The notes beneath the pieces were generated by a model. That model saw only the letters and a program-made list of their open reading frames with translations, made no database searches and was not told the DNA's origin. A stretch of 13,025 bases of DNA from Micrococcales bacterium (GTDB lineage Bacteria > Actinomycetota > Actinomycetes > Actinomycetales > Microbacteriaceae), in NCBI GenBank assembly GCA_947448975.1, contig CANFPR010000013.1, positions 1 to 13,025 of the forward strand, given 5' to 3'. Below, piece after piece: positions 6,781 through 13,025 of this stretch (its first letter is position 1; the number at the start of each line of letters is the position of its first letter). A program made the position numbers and the translations under genes.

Positions 6781-7518
6781 ATGATTTCCATTTCAAACGT
6801 TACGAAGCACCACAAAGGTGCCACGCGCCCGGCTGTCGATGGCGTTTCGTTTGAAATTGAGCGCGGAGACTTCGTATTTTTAGTCGGCGCTTCGGGTTCG
6901 GGTAAATCCACTCTCCTTCGCCTCATGCTCCGAGAGGAAATCGCGAGCAAAGGCGATATTTTTGTGTTGGGCCAAAACCTGGTAACCGTTCCGAGCCGAA
7001 AAGTGCCGGTTCTGCGCCGAAAAATGGGAGTCGTTTTTCAAGATTTCCGCCTGCTTCCAAATAAGACCGTCTTTCAAAACGTTGCATTCAGCCTCGAAGT
7101 TATCGGTAAGTCTTCGGCGTTCATCTCTGAGGCGGTGCCCGAGGTTCTCGCGCTGGTTGGCCTCGGAGAAAAAGCAGAGCGCTACCCGAATGAACTTAGC
7201 GGTGGCGAGCAACAGCGAGTAGCTCTTGCCCGTGCAATCGTCAACAAGCCAGATCTGCTTCTTGCCGATGAGCCAACCGGAAACCTCGACCCAGCAACTT
7301 CGGCCGATATTGTTGCGCTTCTCGAAAAGATCAACCAGGCCGGCACCACGATTGTCATGGCAACGCACGATGTCGGCATCGTCGACCGCCTCAAACGCCG
7401 AGTTATCGAGCTGCGCCAAGGCGTGATTGTTCGCGACGACAAAAAGTCAGGTTACGAGACCGCGCTACCTAACACCGACCAAATCGAAATGCCCGCTGCA
7501 TCCGAGGAGCAAAAGTGA
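6781..7518 (+). CDS. ftsE: Cell division ATP-binding protein FtsE
   Basis: ATPase of the FtsEX complex, which at the division site transmits ATP hydrolysis through FtsX to peptidoglycan hydrolases outside the cell. The 245-aa product has Walker A GASGSGKST (36-44, K42), the Q-loop region VVFQDFRLLPNKTVFQNV typical of FtsE, signature LSGGEQQR (139-146), Walker B LLLADEP with D163 and E164, and the H-loop ATHD (H196). A non-conserved acidic tail follows (about 220-245). ATG 6781 has no ribosome site but follows a -10-like box. The stop overlaps the ftsX GTG by 4 nt, so the pair is coupled. Confidence 0.97.
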   Translation: MISISNVTKHHKGATRPAVDGVSFEIERGDFVFLVGASGSGKSTLLRLMLREEIASKGDIFVLGQNLVTVPSRKVPVLRRKMGVVFQDFRLLPNKTVFQNVAFSLEVIGKSSAFISEAVPEVLALVGLGEKAERYPNELSGGEQQRVALARAIVNKPDLLLADEPTGNLDPATSADIVALLEKINQAGTTIVMATHDVGIVDRLKRRVIELRQGVIVRDDKKSGYETALPNTDQIEMPAASEEQK

Positions 7519-8429
7519 AACTCGGGTTCGTCTTCAGAGAAATCGGCCAAAGCCTTTCGCGCAACGTGAGCATGATTGTCTCGATCGTGTTGGTCACGTT
7601 TCTTTCGCTAACTTTCGTGGGTACGGCCGGGCTGCTTCAGGCTCAAATCGGCCAGATGAAAACCTACTGGTACGACCGCGCGCAGGTTGCAGTGTATTTG
7701 TGCACCGACACCAGCCCCTCCGATGCCTGCCCTCAAGGTGAAGCGTCGGCCGACGTGAAGGCAACCGTGGATGCTGCACTAAAGGCGGCGACTCTTCAGC
7801 CATTCGTCGAGAAGTTCTACTTTGAAGACCACCAGGCCGCTTACGACAAATTCCAAGAGCAGTTCAAGGGCAACGCGGTCGCCAAGTACGTAACACCGCA
7901 GCAGCTAAACGAAACCTTCTGGGTGAAGGTCAAAGACCCCGAAAAGAGCGCGGTGATCGTCGAGTCGTTCACTGGCGTCGCCGGAGTCGAAGAGGTGCGC
8001 GATCAACGCTCGTACCTTGACCAAATTTTCAGCATTCTGAATGCGGCTTCAATTGCTGCCGTTGGAATCGCGGCGATCATGCTCGCCTCTGCAGTGCTGC
8101 TGATCTCCACAACCATTCGCCTCTCGGCGTTCTCTCGCCGTCGTGAAATCGGAATCATGCGCCTGGTTGGTGCAAGCAACTTCTACATTCAGTTGCCGTT
8201 CATTCTTGAGGGTGTTGTGGCGGCAACCATCGGCAGCCTGCTCGCATCGGGAGCCGTAGTTGCCATTGTGCAGTTCTTCGTTCAGGGATACCTCGCCACG
8301 CGACTTCCACTCACATCGTTTGTTGGGCTTGACGACGCCCTTCTACTAACCCCGCTGCTTCTGGTGGCCGGAATAGGTCTGGCAGCTTTGGCCTCGGGTG
8401 TTGCTATTCGCCGCTACCTAAAGATTTAG
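7515..8429 (+). CDS. ftsX: Cell division protein FtsX
   Basis: Membrane partner of FtsE. The 304-aa product has a cytoplasmic N-terminus, helix 1 (about 21-42), a large extracellular domain (about 43-170) that contacts hydrolase activators, and three C-terminal helices (about 176-197, 226-253, 274-297). The cytoplasmic loop SAFSRRREIGIMRLVGAS is the FtsX/MacB-like coupling region. Two Cys in the extracellular domain (C63, C72, in YLCTDTSPSDAC) could form a disulfide. The GTG start overlaps the ftsE stop and has AGGAG 5 nt upstream. The usual actinobacterial order prfB-ftsE-ftsX-smpB is kept. No terminator is visible after it. Confidence 0.97.
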   Translation: MKLGFVFREIGQSLSRNVSMIVSIVLVTFLSLTFVGTAGLLQAQIGQMKTYWYDRAQVAVYLCTDTSPSDACPQGEASADVKATVDAALKAATLQPFVEKFYFEDHQAAYDKFQEQFKGNAVAKYVTPQQLNETFWVKVKDPEKSAVIVESFTGVAGVEEVRDQRSYLDQIFSILNAASIAAVGIAAIMLASAVLLISTTIRLSAFSRRREIGIMRLVGASNFYIQLPFILEGVVAATIGSLLASGAVVAIVQFFVQGYLATRLPLTSFVGLDDALLLTPLLLVAGIGLAALASGVAIRRYLKI

Positions 8430-8464
8430 CAGCCCCGCAGCCTCACCATTTGCGCCCGTCTTGT

Positions 8465-8470
8465 TAGACT
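8465..8470 (+). promoter_or_regulatory. Possible -10 box of smpB
   Basis: TAGACT, identical to the hexamer before prfB, 42 nt before the smpB start. It would place the transcript start near 8477, at the base of the leader hairpin. No -35 at normal spacing; weak call. Confidence 0.33.
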
Positions 8471-8476
8471 GATGGG

Positions 8477-8492
8477 CTAACCAAGCGGTTAG
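8477..8492 (+). other. Palindrome/hairpin in the smpB leader
   Basis: CTAACC-AAGC-GGTTAG, a perfect 6-bp stem with a 4-nt loop, 9 nt before the AGGAG ribosome site. It may stabilise the 5' end of the mRNA or act as a protein-binding palindrome in DNA. There is no T-run, so it is not a terminator. Confidence 0.5.
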
Positions 8493-8512
8493 AACTAAAC
8501 CAGGAGTGAATC

Positions 8513-8986
8513 GTGCCCAGAGAGCGCGGCCAAAAAGTTGTGGCCAGCAATCGTAAAGCCCGTCACGACTATCACATCGAAGATGTCTACGAAGCCGGAC
8601 TAGTGCTTAGCGGAACCGAAGTGAAGTCGTTGCGGGCCGGTCGTGCATCCCTGATAGATGGTTTTGCCAGTATCGATGGGGGAGAGGCGTGGCTTGAGAA
8701 CGTGCACATTCCCGAGTACACCGAAGGCACCTGGACTAACCACTCGACTCGTCGCCGTCGCAAGCTACTGCTAAACCGCGTCGAGATCGACAAACTTTCG
8801 GGCAAGATTCGTGAGAGCGGATACACGCTCGTGCCGCTTTCGCTTTATTTCAAGGATGGCCGCGCCAAGGTTGAGATCGCGTTGGCTAAGGGTAAGCGCG
8901 AATACGACAAGCGCCAGGCCCTAAAAGAACGACAAGATAAACGCGAAGCCGATCGCGCCATCTCCACCAAGGGCAAAGAATGGTAG
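8513..8986 (+). CDS. smpB: SsrA-binding protein SmpB
   Basis: RNA-binding partner of tmRNA in trans-translation; it delivers tmRNA to ribosomes stalled on broken mRNAs and its C-terminal tail probes the empty mRNA channel. The 157-aa product has the conserved N-terminus ([14 protein letters not shown]), [10 protein letters not shown] near 34-43 and the RRRKLLL segment (81-87) of the beta-barrel core, followed by a basic tail (about 126-157, [20 protein letters not shown]). The start is GTG 8513 with AGGAG 6 nt upstream. Length is normal. Its 3' end overlaps the acetyltransferase gene by 7 nt, and its RNA partner ssrA lies about 600 nt downstream. Confidence 0.98.
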   Translation: MPRERGQKVVASNRKARHDYHIEDVYEAGLVLSGTEVKSLRAGRASLIDGFASIDGGEAWLENVHIPEYTEGTWTNHSTRRRRKLLLNRVEIDKLSGKIRESGYTLVPLSLYFKDGRAKVEIALAKGKREYDKRQALKERQDKREADRAISTKGKEW

Positions 8987-9534
8987 TCATACGCCCACTT
9001 TCCGAGACTAACCGAGACGCATTTTTAGATTTCATGGCAACTAAAGCGTTTGAAACTAACCCAAAATGGGCAGGTTGTTATTGCCAGTTTTACCTGGACG
9101 CCCAAGTGGATGTTGAAGGAATTGAACTCACCGCTGAACGCAACCGTCAGGTGGCGTGTGACCGCATCGCAGCCGGCAAAATGAAAGGCTATCTTGCCTA
9201 TGAAGGCGATGAGGTTGTTGGCTGGGTCGCGGCAAACAAGGGCAACAATTTCGCGCAACTTGAGCAAACTTCTGAAGAAACAGCCAGAATTCTGTGCTTC
9301 GTAATTGAGCCACAGCACCAGGGTCAAGGCGTGGCAACAGCTCTCCTAAACTTTGCGATCGAAGACCTATCAAGCCAAGGCTTCAAATCTGTTGAGGCAG
9401 CGCCTCGGGTTGATGAGGGCTTTAGCGCTAGTGGTTATCGTGGCAAGCTGAGCATGTTCGCCGCGACGGGGTTTGAAATAGTCACGCCTTTGGATGAACA
9501 GCACGTTTTAGTTCGACGCAAACTCACAGCTTAA
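8980..9534 (+). CDS. GNAT family N-acetyltransferase
   Basis: A 184-aa acetyl-CoA-dependent acetyltransferase. Motif A is [20 protein letters not shown] with the pyrophosphate-binding QxxGxG at Q112-G117. The N-terminal half carries [11 protein letters not shown] (28-38), with a CxC pair typical of a subgroup of uncharacterised bacterial GNATs; substrate is unknown. The ATG at 8980 lies inside the last codons of smpB (7-nt overlap), so it is probably expressed with smpB. It sits between smpB and ssrA, which are often direct neighbours. No terminator separates it from the ssrA promoter. Confidence 0.9.
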   Translation: MVVIRPLSETNRDAFLDFMATKAFETNPKWAGCYCQFYLDAQVDVEGIELTAERNRQVACDRIAAGKMKGYLAYEGDEVVGWVAANKGNNFAQLEQTSEETARILCFVIEPQHQGQGVATALLNFAIEDLSSQGFKSVEAAPRVDEGFSASGYRGKLSMFAATGFEIVTPLDEQHVLVRRKLTA

Positions 9535-9556
9535 ATGTCACTGGCAGGGCGTATCC

Positions 9557-9587
9557 TTGAGTAGTTCGGTAACGAACATTTGATAAT
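9557..9587 (+). promoter_or_regulatory. Promoter of ssrA
   Basis: A -35-like TTGAGT (9557-9562) and a -10-like GATAAT (9582-9587) with a 19-nt spacer; the -10 ends 8 nt before the tmRNA 5' end. This is the most consensus-like two-box promoter in the window, fitting an abundant stable RNA. Confidence 0.6.
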
Positions 9588-9595
9588 TCAATAAT

Positions 9596-9963
9596 GGGGA
9601 TGATCGGTTTCGACAGTGCTCTTGAGCCTGGGAGAAGCGGGTCGTGAATGTAGCGTCAACACGTAAATGTCCGCTGCAAACTATAGGTGCCGATACTAAT
9701 CGCGCCGACTTCGCCCTCGCTGCTTAAGCGAGCCTGAAGTCCGTCAGTCCGCTTGTGATTTCGTAGCGGGTACTGGCGTCATTTAGAAATCTTGCTGAGT
9801 GGTTACGCCTTAGGGCTACTCGGGACTTTCACTCAGGCTGGGTTTGTTGGTTGGCTCGCTTCAGGGCATGATCAGAACCGAGTAAAACGCAACTGAAGCT
9901 ACACCCGTAGAAGACCCAGAATTTAGGTTCTGGACGGGGGTTCAATTCCCCCCATCTCCACCA
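9596..9963 (+). ncRNA. ssrA: Transfer-messenger RNA (tmRNA)
   Basis: A one-piece tmRNA, 368 nt with encoded CCA. The 5' end GGGGATG pairs with CATCTCC at 9953-9959, followed by A and CCA. The 5' part has the characteristic GATCGGTTTCGACAG stretch, and the 3' T arm is GGGGG-TTCAATT-CCCCC (9936-9952). The mRNA-like part encodes a tag ending FALAA before a UAA stop. The RNA acts with SmpB to free stalled ribosomes and mark the nascent chain for proteolysis. No integrase or duplicated 3' end lies downstream, though tmRNA genes are common integration sites. Confidence 0.98.
9689..9727 (+). other. tmRNA tag-peptide reading frame (ADTNRADFALAA)
   Basis: In-frame codons from GCC 9689 to TAA 9725 give ADTNRADFALAA. 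The 12-residue length and the pattern match the Mycobacterium tag ADSHQRDYALAA, which supports GCC as the resume codon. The C-terminal LAA is the Clp-type degradation signal. The exact resume position is inferred by this alignment. Confidence 0.8.
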
Positions 9964-9968
9964 GTGTC

Positions 9969-9987
9969 GTTGTTTGACCGAAACAAC
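9969..9987 (+). other. Hairpin just after ssrA
   Basis: GTTGTTT-GACCG-AAACAAC, a perfect 7-bp stem 5 nt after the tmRNA CCA. It has no T-run; it may protect or guide 3'-end processing of pre-tmRNA before the true terminator. Confidence 0.4.
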
Positions 9988-9998
9988 ACGCAAGCTCG

Positions 9999-10027
9999 AG
10001 CCCCCAGCAATGGGGGCTTTTGCTTTT
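9999..10027 (+). terminator. Rho-independent terminator of ssrA
   Basis: AGCCCCC, 6-nt loop AGCAAT, GGGGGCT, then TTTTGCTTTT. A GC-rich 7-bp stem followed by a T-rich tail 35 nt after the tmRNA end. Confidence 0.88.
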
Positions 10028-10088
10028 AAGGTCAGGTTCACTTGGAGTCGCTTTGGATCGATTGCCAGCTAAAACGGCAGACTGCCCT

Positions 10089-10094
10089 TATGCT
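10089..10094 (+). promoter_or_regulatory. -10 box of the secreted-protein gene
   Basis: TATGCT ends 6 nt before ATG 10101, with no ribosome site between, so a leaderless transcript is likely. TTGCCA at 10062 is a possible -35 but the 21-nt spacer is too long. Confidence 0.45.
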
Positions 10095-10100
10095 CTAACC

Positions 10101-10799
10101 ATGGAAAAGCGCACAATCGCGATTATCGCGGTATCGGCTCTTTCGGGAGTTCTCATCGGTGCTCTCGCAACATTGGGGCTTGTAGGTGGTGGTTCTACGG
10201 CCGCACCTTCGCAGTCTCCATCACGGTCTGAGTCACCGACAACCACAGCATCCAAGGATCCTTCGGATGGGGGTGGCTCGCAAGCGGAGCCCGATATGTC
10301 GACAGTTTCTGACCCAAATTTCCCCGAAGTTCGTTACCAGTACGAGCTCGACTTTTTCAAAATGGCACTGGCAAGTTGCGGGGCGCTCAAATCTAAGGGT
10401 GCCGTCTTTAGCAACAACGACGGATCGGTTTCACTGATCGGGTTGAACTCTCAAGGAACACTCGTGCAGGTTAATCTCGATCAATCAGGTGCCGTGGTTG
10501 CCAGCTTTGCTCCCGAAGCAGAACTCATTTGCGGGCCTGAGGGGGTGCACGAGGCGGCCACATCTAAATGGGCCGATCAGACCTACTCAGATGATTTTCA
10601 TTTGGATTGGATGATGGAAAACGACTATTGCTGGCATCAGCATCAGGGTGCGGCTTCGATGTCTAACACTTATTTCACGTTCGAGAACGGCTTAGTCTCT
10701 GAAGTCAGCGATATGGAGCGCTCTGAGTTCGCTTTCTCCAAAGTGACTTTTGGCTTCAGCAAGACTCAAGCTGCGCTTTTCAGCAAGGTGAAGATTTAG
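10101..10799 (+). CDS. Unrecognised membrane-anchored extracytoplasmic protein
   Basis: I do not recognise this family. The 232-aa product begins with a short basic end (MEKR) and a hydrophobic segment (about 5-30) rich in Ala and Gly, an uncleaved anchor or signal peptide. A Ser/Thr/Pro-rich low-complexity linker follows (about 31-65), then a globular domain (about 75-232) with three Cys (C93, C144, C177) and aromatic motifs such as DYCWHQHQG. This layout is typical of actinobacterial proteins tethered outside the membrane; there is no lipobox Cys. ATG 10101 is chosen because it starts the anchor and follows a -10-like box; a longer frame would run into the ssrA terminator. The stop overlaps that of the convergent HicB-like gene by 4 nt. 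Confidence 0.7.
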   Translation: MEKRTIAIIAVSALSGVLIGALATLGLVGGGSTAAPSQSPSRSESPTTTASKDPSDGGGSQAEPDMSTVSDPNFPEVRYQYELDFFKMALASCGALKSKGAVFSNNDGSVSLIGLNSQGTLVQVNLDQSGAVVASFAPEAELICGPEGVHEAATSKWADQTYSDDFHLDWMMENDYCWHQHQGAASMSNTYFTFENGLVSEVSDMERSEFAFSKVTFGFSKTQAALFSKVKI

Positions 10800-11179
10800 G
10801 CCGCGTTTGGGCAGGGAACAAGTTGAGCCACGCGCTGCGGGGTAACCCCAAGCAGAACAGCGATATCACGAAGGGTTAGCCCCTCGTCGCGCATGCGGCC
10901 AACAACGTTTCTGATCTCGGCTGAAGCCTCTTCTTGAAGCTTGGCAGCTAGACGCATCTTCTCTTGCGCAGCCTCTACATCGCAGATGATGCCAGGCATT
11001 TTGGCGATGATTTCGATTACCAATTCGCAATCGCCGGCCATCGGGTGGCTCTTGGCCAATTCACGGATGTGCGCTTCGACCTTGTCGAGACGCTTGCTGG
11101 AGATCTTGAGGTTGTCGAGCGCGGCAACTTCAACCTGCCAGCCTTCGGCTGTTTTTTCGCACACTGCTTGTAGTTGCAC
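10796..11179 (-). CDS. HicB-like protein with C-terminal helix-turn-helix
   Basis: A 127-aa protein. The N-terminal part (1 to about 60: AEGWQVEVAALDNLKISSKRLDKVEAHI) resembles the partly degraded RNase-H-like fold of HicB antitoxins. A charged helix follows (about 66-95, rich in Ala, Glu, Lys and Arg). The C-terminus has a helix-turn-helix, LTLRDIAVLLGVTPQRVAQL (101-120), as in sigma-factor region 4-like domains. GTG 11179 has AAAGG 6 nt upstream. No hicA-like toxin gene is next to it, so it is an orphan and may be a DNA-binding regulator rather than an antitoxin. It is divergent from the DoxX-like gene, which it might control. Similar solitary proteins occur in actinobacteria; the function is not established. 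Confidence 0.72.
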   Translation of the reverse strand: MQLQAVCEKTAEGWQVEVAALDNLKISSKRLDKVEAHIRELAKSHPMAGDCELVIEIIAKMPGIICDVEAAQEKMRLAAKLQEEASAEIRNVVGRMRDEGLTLRDIAVLLGVTPQRVAQLVPCPNAA

Positions 11180-11208
11180 GACACGCCTTTCAATAAGTAA
11201 ATAGGGAC

Positions 11209-11238
11209 TTGACTAAATCAGTAAACCCATGCTTTACT
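11209..11238 (+). promoter_or_regulatory. Promoter and palindromic operator of the DoxX-like gene
   Basis: TTGACT (11209-11214) is a good -35. The dyad AGTAAA (11220-11225), 7-nt centre, TTTACT (11233-11238) covers the spacer and the place where the -10 should be. A further AAGTAAA copy lies at 11195-11201. The layout suggests repression by a dimeric regulator, perhaps the divergent helix-turn-helix protein. Confidence 0.45.
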
Positions 11239-11288
11239 TAGCCAAGATTAACCACATGTTCTGCAAACCACAACTCTTAAGGACTCAA

Positions 11289-11675
11289 ATGTATTTCGTA
11301 TCTCTCGCATTGGCTTTGCCACTTGCTTTCGTATTTCTTGGCGCTGGTCGCACCAAGCTAACCAAGTCAATCGATGACCTCGCCGCAGCGGGCATGGCCT
11401 GGGCAAAAGAGATCCCTGTCTGGGCGGTTCGCCTCGTTGCCCTTCTAGAACTTGCGGGCGCCGTGGGCGTAGTTGCTGGTCCGCTAGCCGGAATCTTGCT
11501 CGGTTGGACTTGGGCAACTGCTCTCGGTCTCTACGCCGCTGCCGGTCTTTCGCTAACCATGCTGGTGGCAGCAATCATGCACATCGTTCGCGGTGAGTTC
11601 AAATACACCTGGAAGATGAACCTCGGGCTTTTGGCTCTTGCGATCATCGAAACCGTAGTGATCGCTTACATCTAG
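11289..11675 (+). CDS. DoxX-like integral membrane protein
   Basis: A 128-aa protein with four predicted membrane helices (about 2-20, 46-66, 68-99, 111-128) and the GAGRTKLTKS segment after helix 1, the pattern of the DoxX/DoxX_2 family. Members are small membrane proteins, some linked to redox or oxidative stress; the substrate is not known. ATG 11289 has AAGGA 5 nt upstream; an earlier in-frame start at 11229 falls inside the promoter palindrome. The gene ends in TAG, sharing CTAG with the stop of the convergent ECF gene. It is divergent from the HicB-like gene. Confidence 0.82.
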   Translation: MYFVSLALALPLAFVFLGAGRTKLTKSIDDLAAAGMAWAKEIPVWAVRLVALLELAGAVGVVAGPLAGILLGWTWATALGLYAAAGLSLTMLVAAIMHIVRGEFKYTWKMNLGLLALAIIETVVIAYI

Positions 11676-12430
11676 ATCTTCTGCACACCTGTCCTGCTGG
11701 CGACTCTTTCGAGGGTGGCCAGCAGGGCTTTTGCCGTTAAAGCCAAAAAAACGCAGGTTGTTAAGGCTCGGCCGAGATCCCAGAGCAAACCACCGGTAAT
11801 CAACTCATACTGCAGAAAGTGAGAGAGGTTTTCAAGAACCCCGGCACCCGCAACATACGAAAGTGAACCACCCGAACCCGCCAAGAATGGCCAGTTCCAC
11901 ATGGTCATCAGCGCCCCGTAGCCAAAAGATGCCACGATCGCATAGGGGATGAGCGCAAGCATCCTTGCACTGTGGTTTTTGAAATGAGGGAGAGCTGCGG
12001 CTCCGATGCCCACCAAACCCGCGGCCATCATCTGAAACGGCAGCCAAGGGCCGATGCCGCCAGCCAACAGAGCCGAAACCAGCAACGAGCAGGCGCCCAG
12101 GATGAACCCGAACCCAGCGCCCAGCGCGTAACCGCCGATGATGATGATGAAAAAGGCGGTTTCGATTCCACCGGTGCCAGCACCCAGCGTGCGAATCACC
12201 GCGTTTAGTGCAATCAGCACGCCCAGCACGGCGAGTTGCTTTATTTCGATCTGGCCAGAGGCGAATTCCACCGAGATCAAGACCAGCAGCAGCGGCATCA
12301 GCGCAATGAAAAGGCCCTGCGCAAGGTTTGCCTGATTAGGTACTGACGCAGAGATAAAAAGCGGCCAGGTGAAAACAAGCAAACTGCCGATGGCTGCCAA
12401 TCCAACGGTTATGCGGCTCAAGAGTTTCAT
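11672..12430 (-). CDS. ECF transporter substrate-binding (S) component
   Basis: A 252-aa membrane protein with about seven hydrophobic segments, acting as the vitamin- or cofactor-binding S component of an energy-coupling factor importer. Family marks are FFIIIIGGYALGAGFGFILG (93-112), GGIGPWLPFQMMAAG (124-138) and ITGGLLWDLGRALTT (211-225). The substrate is not decided by sequence; related actinobacterial proteins have been linked to cobalamin or its precursors, but I cannot confirm this here. ATG 12430 overlaps the stop of the upstream ATPase gene (TAATG), so the two are coupled. The 3' end overlaps the DoxX-like gene by 4 nt and contains that gene's terminator hairpin. The T component is not in the window. 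Confidence 0.85.
   Translation of the reverse strand: MKLLSRITVGLAAIGSLLVFTWPLFISASVPNQANLAQGLFIALMPLLLVLISVEFASGQIEIKQLAVLGVLIALNAVIRTLGAGTGGIETAFFIIIIGGYALGAGFGFILGACSLLVSALLAGGIGPWLPFQMMAAGLVGIGAAALPHFKNHSARMLALIPYAIVASFGYGALMTMWNWPFLAGSGGSLSYVAGAGVLENLSHFLQYELITGGLLWDLGRALTTCVFLALTAKALLATLERVASRTGVQKI
11693..11732 (+). terminator. Terminator of the DoxX-like gene, inside ECF S coding sequence
   Basis: CCTGCTGGC (11693-11701), 16-nt loop, GCCAGCAGG (11718-11726), then GC and TTTT. The 9-bp perfect stem can extend by a G-U and a G-C pair. It starts 17 nt after the DoxX stop and lies within the last codons of the opposite gene. Confidence 0.65.
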
Positions 12431-13025
12431 TAGCGATCGCCACCCTGAACCAACGCAGAAAGCTGCGCCACGGCGAATAAGCCTGTGACCTTAAGCGCTT
12501 TCGATACCTCGCTAGGCAATAGACCCTCGGTGCCAAATATTTCTTCAGGTTTACCAACCTTCGTCACGCGACCTTGATCGAGCACGAGCACATCGGTGGC
12601 GATCAGCGTTGCAAATTCAACATCGTGTGTCGCGATAGCGATGGCCTTGCCGGCTTCGCGCAACTCTCCGATGATTCTCGCGAGCTGCCGCTTTGCCTCA
12701 TAGTCGAGACCCCTCGTGGGCTCGTCGAGCAGCAGGATGCCGGCATCCTTGGCTAACTGAATGGCAAGTACCAGCGCCAACTGCTGACCTGCCGACAAAT
12801 CGCGGGGGTGGTTGCTCGGATTCACCCGACCGGCAAATCTTTGAAAGAGCGAGGCCGTGGTGTTCTCGGGCGCTTTGGCGAAGCGATCGCTATCGGCTAG
12901 TTCAGCTGAGACCGATGTTAGAAAGAGAAGGTCACTTGCGCGCTGTGGCACAAGCGTAAGAGCGCAGAGGCGCTCTTCGACCGAAAGTTTTCCGGTTTCA
13001 CCCCAGGGCGTGGTAGCGGTTCCGC
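12430..13025 (-). CDS. ECF-type ABC ATPase, C-terminal part
   Basis: The last 197 codons of an ATP-binding cassette protein; the 5' end is beyond the window. Visible in order are a Q-loop region (CALTLVPQRASDLLF), an ABC signature LSAGQQ (a variant of LSGGQ), Walker B ILLLDEPTRGLD (catalytic Glu at 12721-12723) and the H-loop ATHD. Walker A is not included. It pairs with the S component by a TAATG overlap and should power the importer. Only one cassette can be seen; many actinobacterial ECF ATPases are two-cassette fusions, so this may be the second half of one. A GTG at 12951 is not a credible start because coding continues upstream. Confidence 0.88.
   Translation of the reverse strand, partial: GTATTPWGETGKLSVEERLCALTLVPQRASDLLFLTSVSAELADSDRFAKAPENTTASLFQRFAGRVNPSNHPRDLSAGQQLALVLAIQLAKDAGILLLDEPTRGLDYEAKRQLARIIGELREAGKAIAIATHDVEFATLIATDVLVLDQGRVTKVGKPEEIFGTEGLLPSEVSKALKVTGLFAVAQLSALVQGGDR

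Noticed and set aside
9829-10041. Minus-strand open frame containing WWRWGELNPRPE
   Set aside because: It is the reverse translation of the tmRNA 3' half and its terminator; this peptide is a familiar false gene product over structured RNA genes.
9940-10100. Integration site or island boundary at the ssrA 3' end
   Set aside because: No integrase, direct repeat of the tmRNA end or change in base composition was seen; a normal terminator follows.
10835-10855. GGGGTAACCCC hairpin near the HicB-like 3' end
   Set aside because: Stem is only 4 bp with no T-run, and it lies within coding sequence.
12131-12160. ATG-triplet run flanked by ACCGCC/GGCGGT
   Set aside because: It simply encodes the Ile run FIIIIGGY in a membrane helix of the ECF S component on the other strand; the flanking repeat is short and probably chance.

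Overview
The window looks like a stretch of a compact, mid-GC actinobacterial chromosome, most likely a small-genome Microbacteriaceae (freshwater Luna/Rhodoluna/Aquiluna type). This is inferred from the prfB-ftsE-ftsX-smpB gene order, an actinobacterial Tad pilus gene set, a tmRNA tag ending in FALAA, frequent GTG starts, possible leaderless genes, and 1-8 nt overlaps between neighbouring genes. No mobile element, integrase, CRISPR array or rRNA gene was seen.

Layout. (1) 1-933: the 3' part of a secreted subtilisin-like (S8) protease. It shares a bidirectional terminator (984-1009) with a convergent tRNA-Leu(UAG) (1015-1100, minus). (2) 1196-4383: a compact Tad (tight adherence) pilus operon. 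It holds a TadA/CpaF ATPase, short TadB- and TadC-like membrane proteins, a 53-aa Flp-like small membrane protein, a TadE-like pseudopilin whose prepilin motif lies upstream of any usual start codon, and a protein that appears to fuse TadE-like and TadG-like parts. (3) 4401-5570, minus: an MFS transporter, divergent from prfB.

(4) 5637-9963: a core block of prfB (release factor 2, no frameshift site), ftsE and ftsX (the ABC-like complex that activates peptidoglycan hydrolases at division), smpB, a GNAT acetyltransferase overlapping smpB, and ssrA (tmRNA). SmpB and tmRNA together rescue stalled ribosomes. A strong terminator follows ssrA. (5) 10101-11675: an unrecognised membrane-anchored extracytoplasmic protein, a convergent HicB-like protein with a C-terminal helix-turn-helix and no HicA partner, and a divergent DoxX-like membrane protein with a palindrome in its promoter. 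(6) 11672-13025, minus: an ECF transporter S component and the C-terminal half of its ATPase, cut by the window edge.

The most unusual points are in the Tad operon (missing tadE start, TadE-TadG fusion, reduced components). Others are possible leaderless starts, a hairpin in the smpB leader, and two convergent gene pairs sharing stop-codon bases. No wholly new system is evident; most of the window is a conserved core region with a reduced pilus locus.
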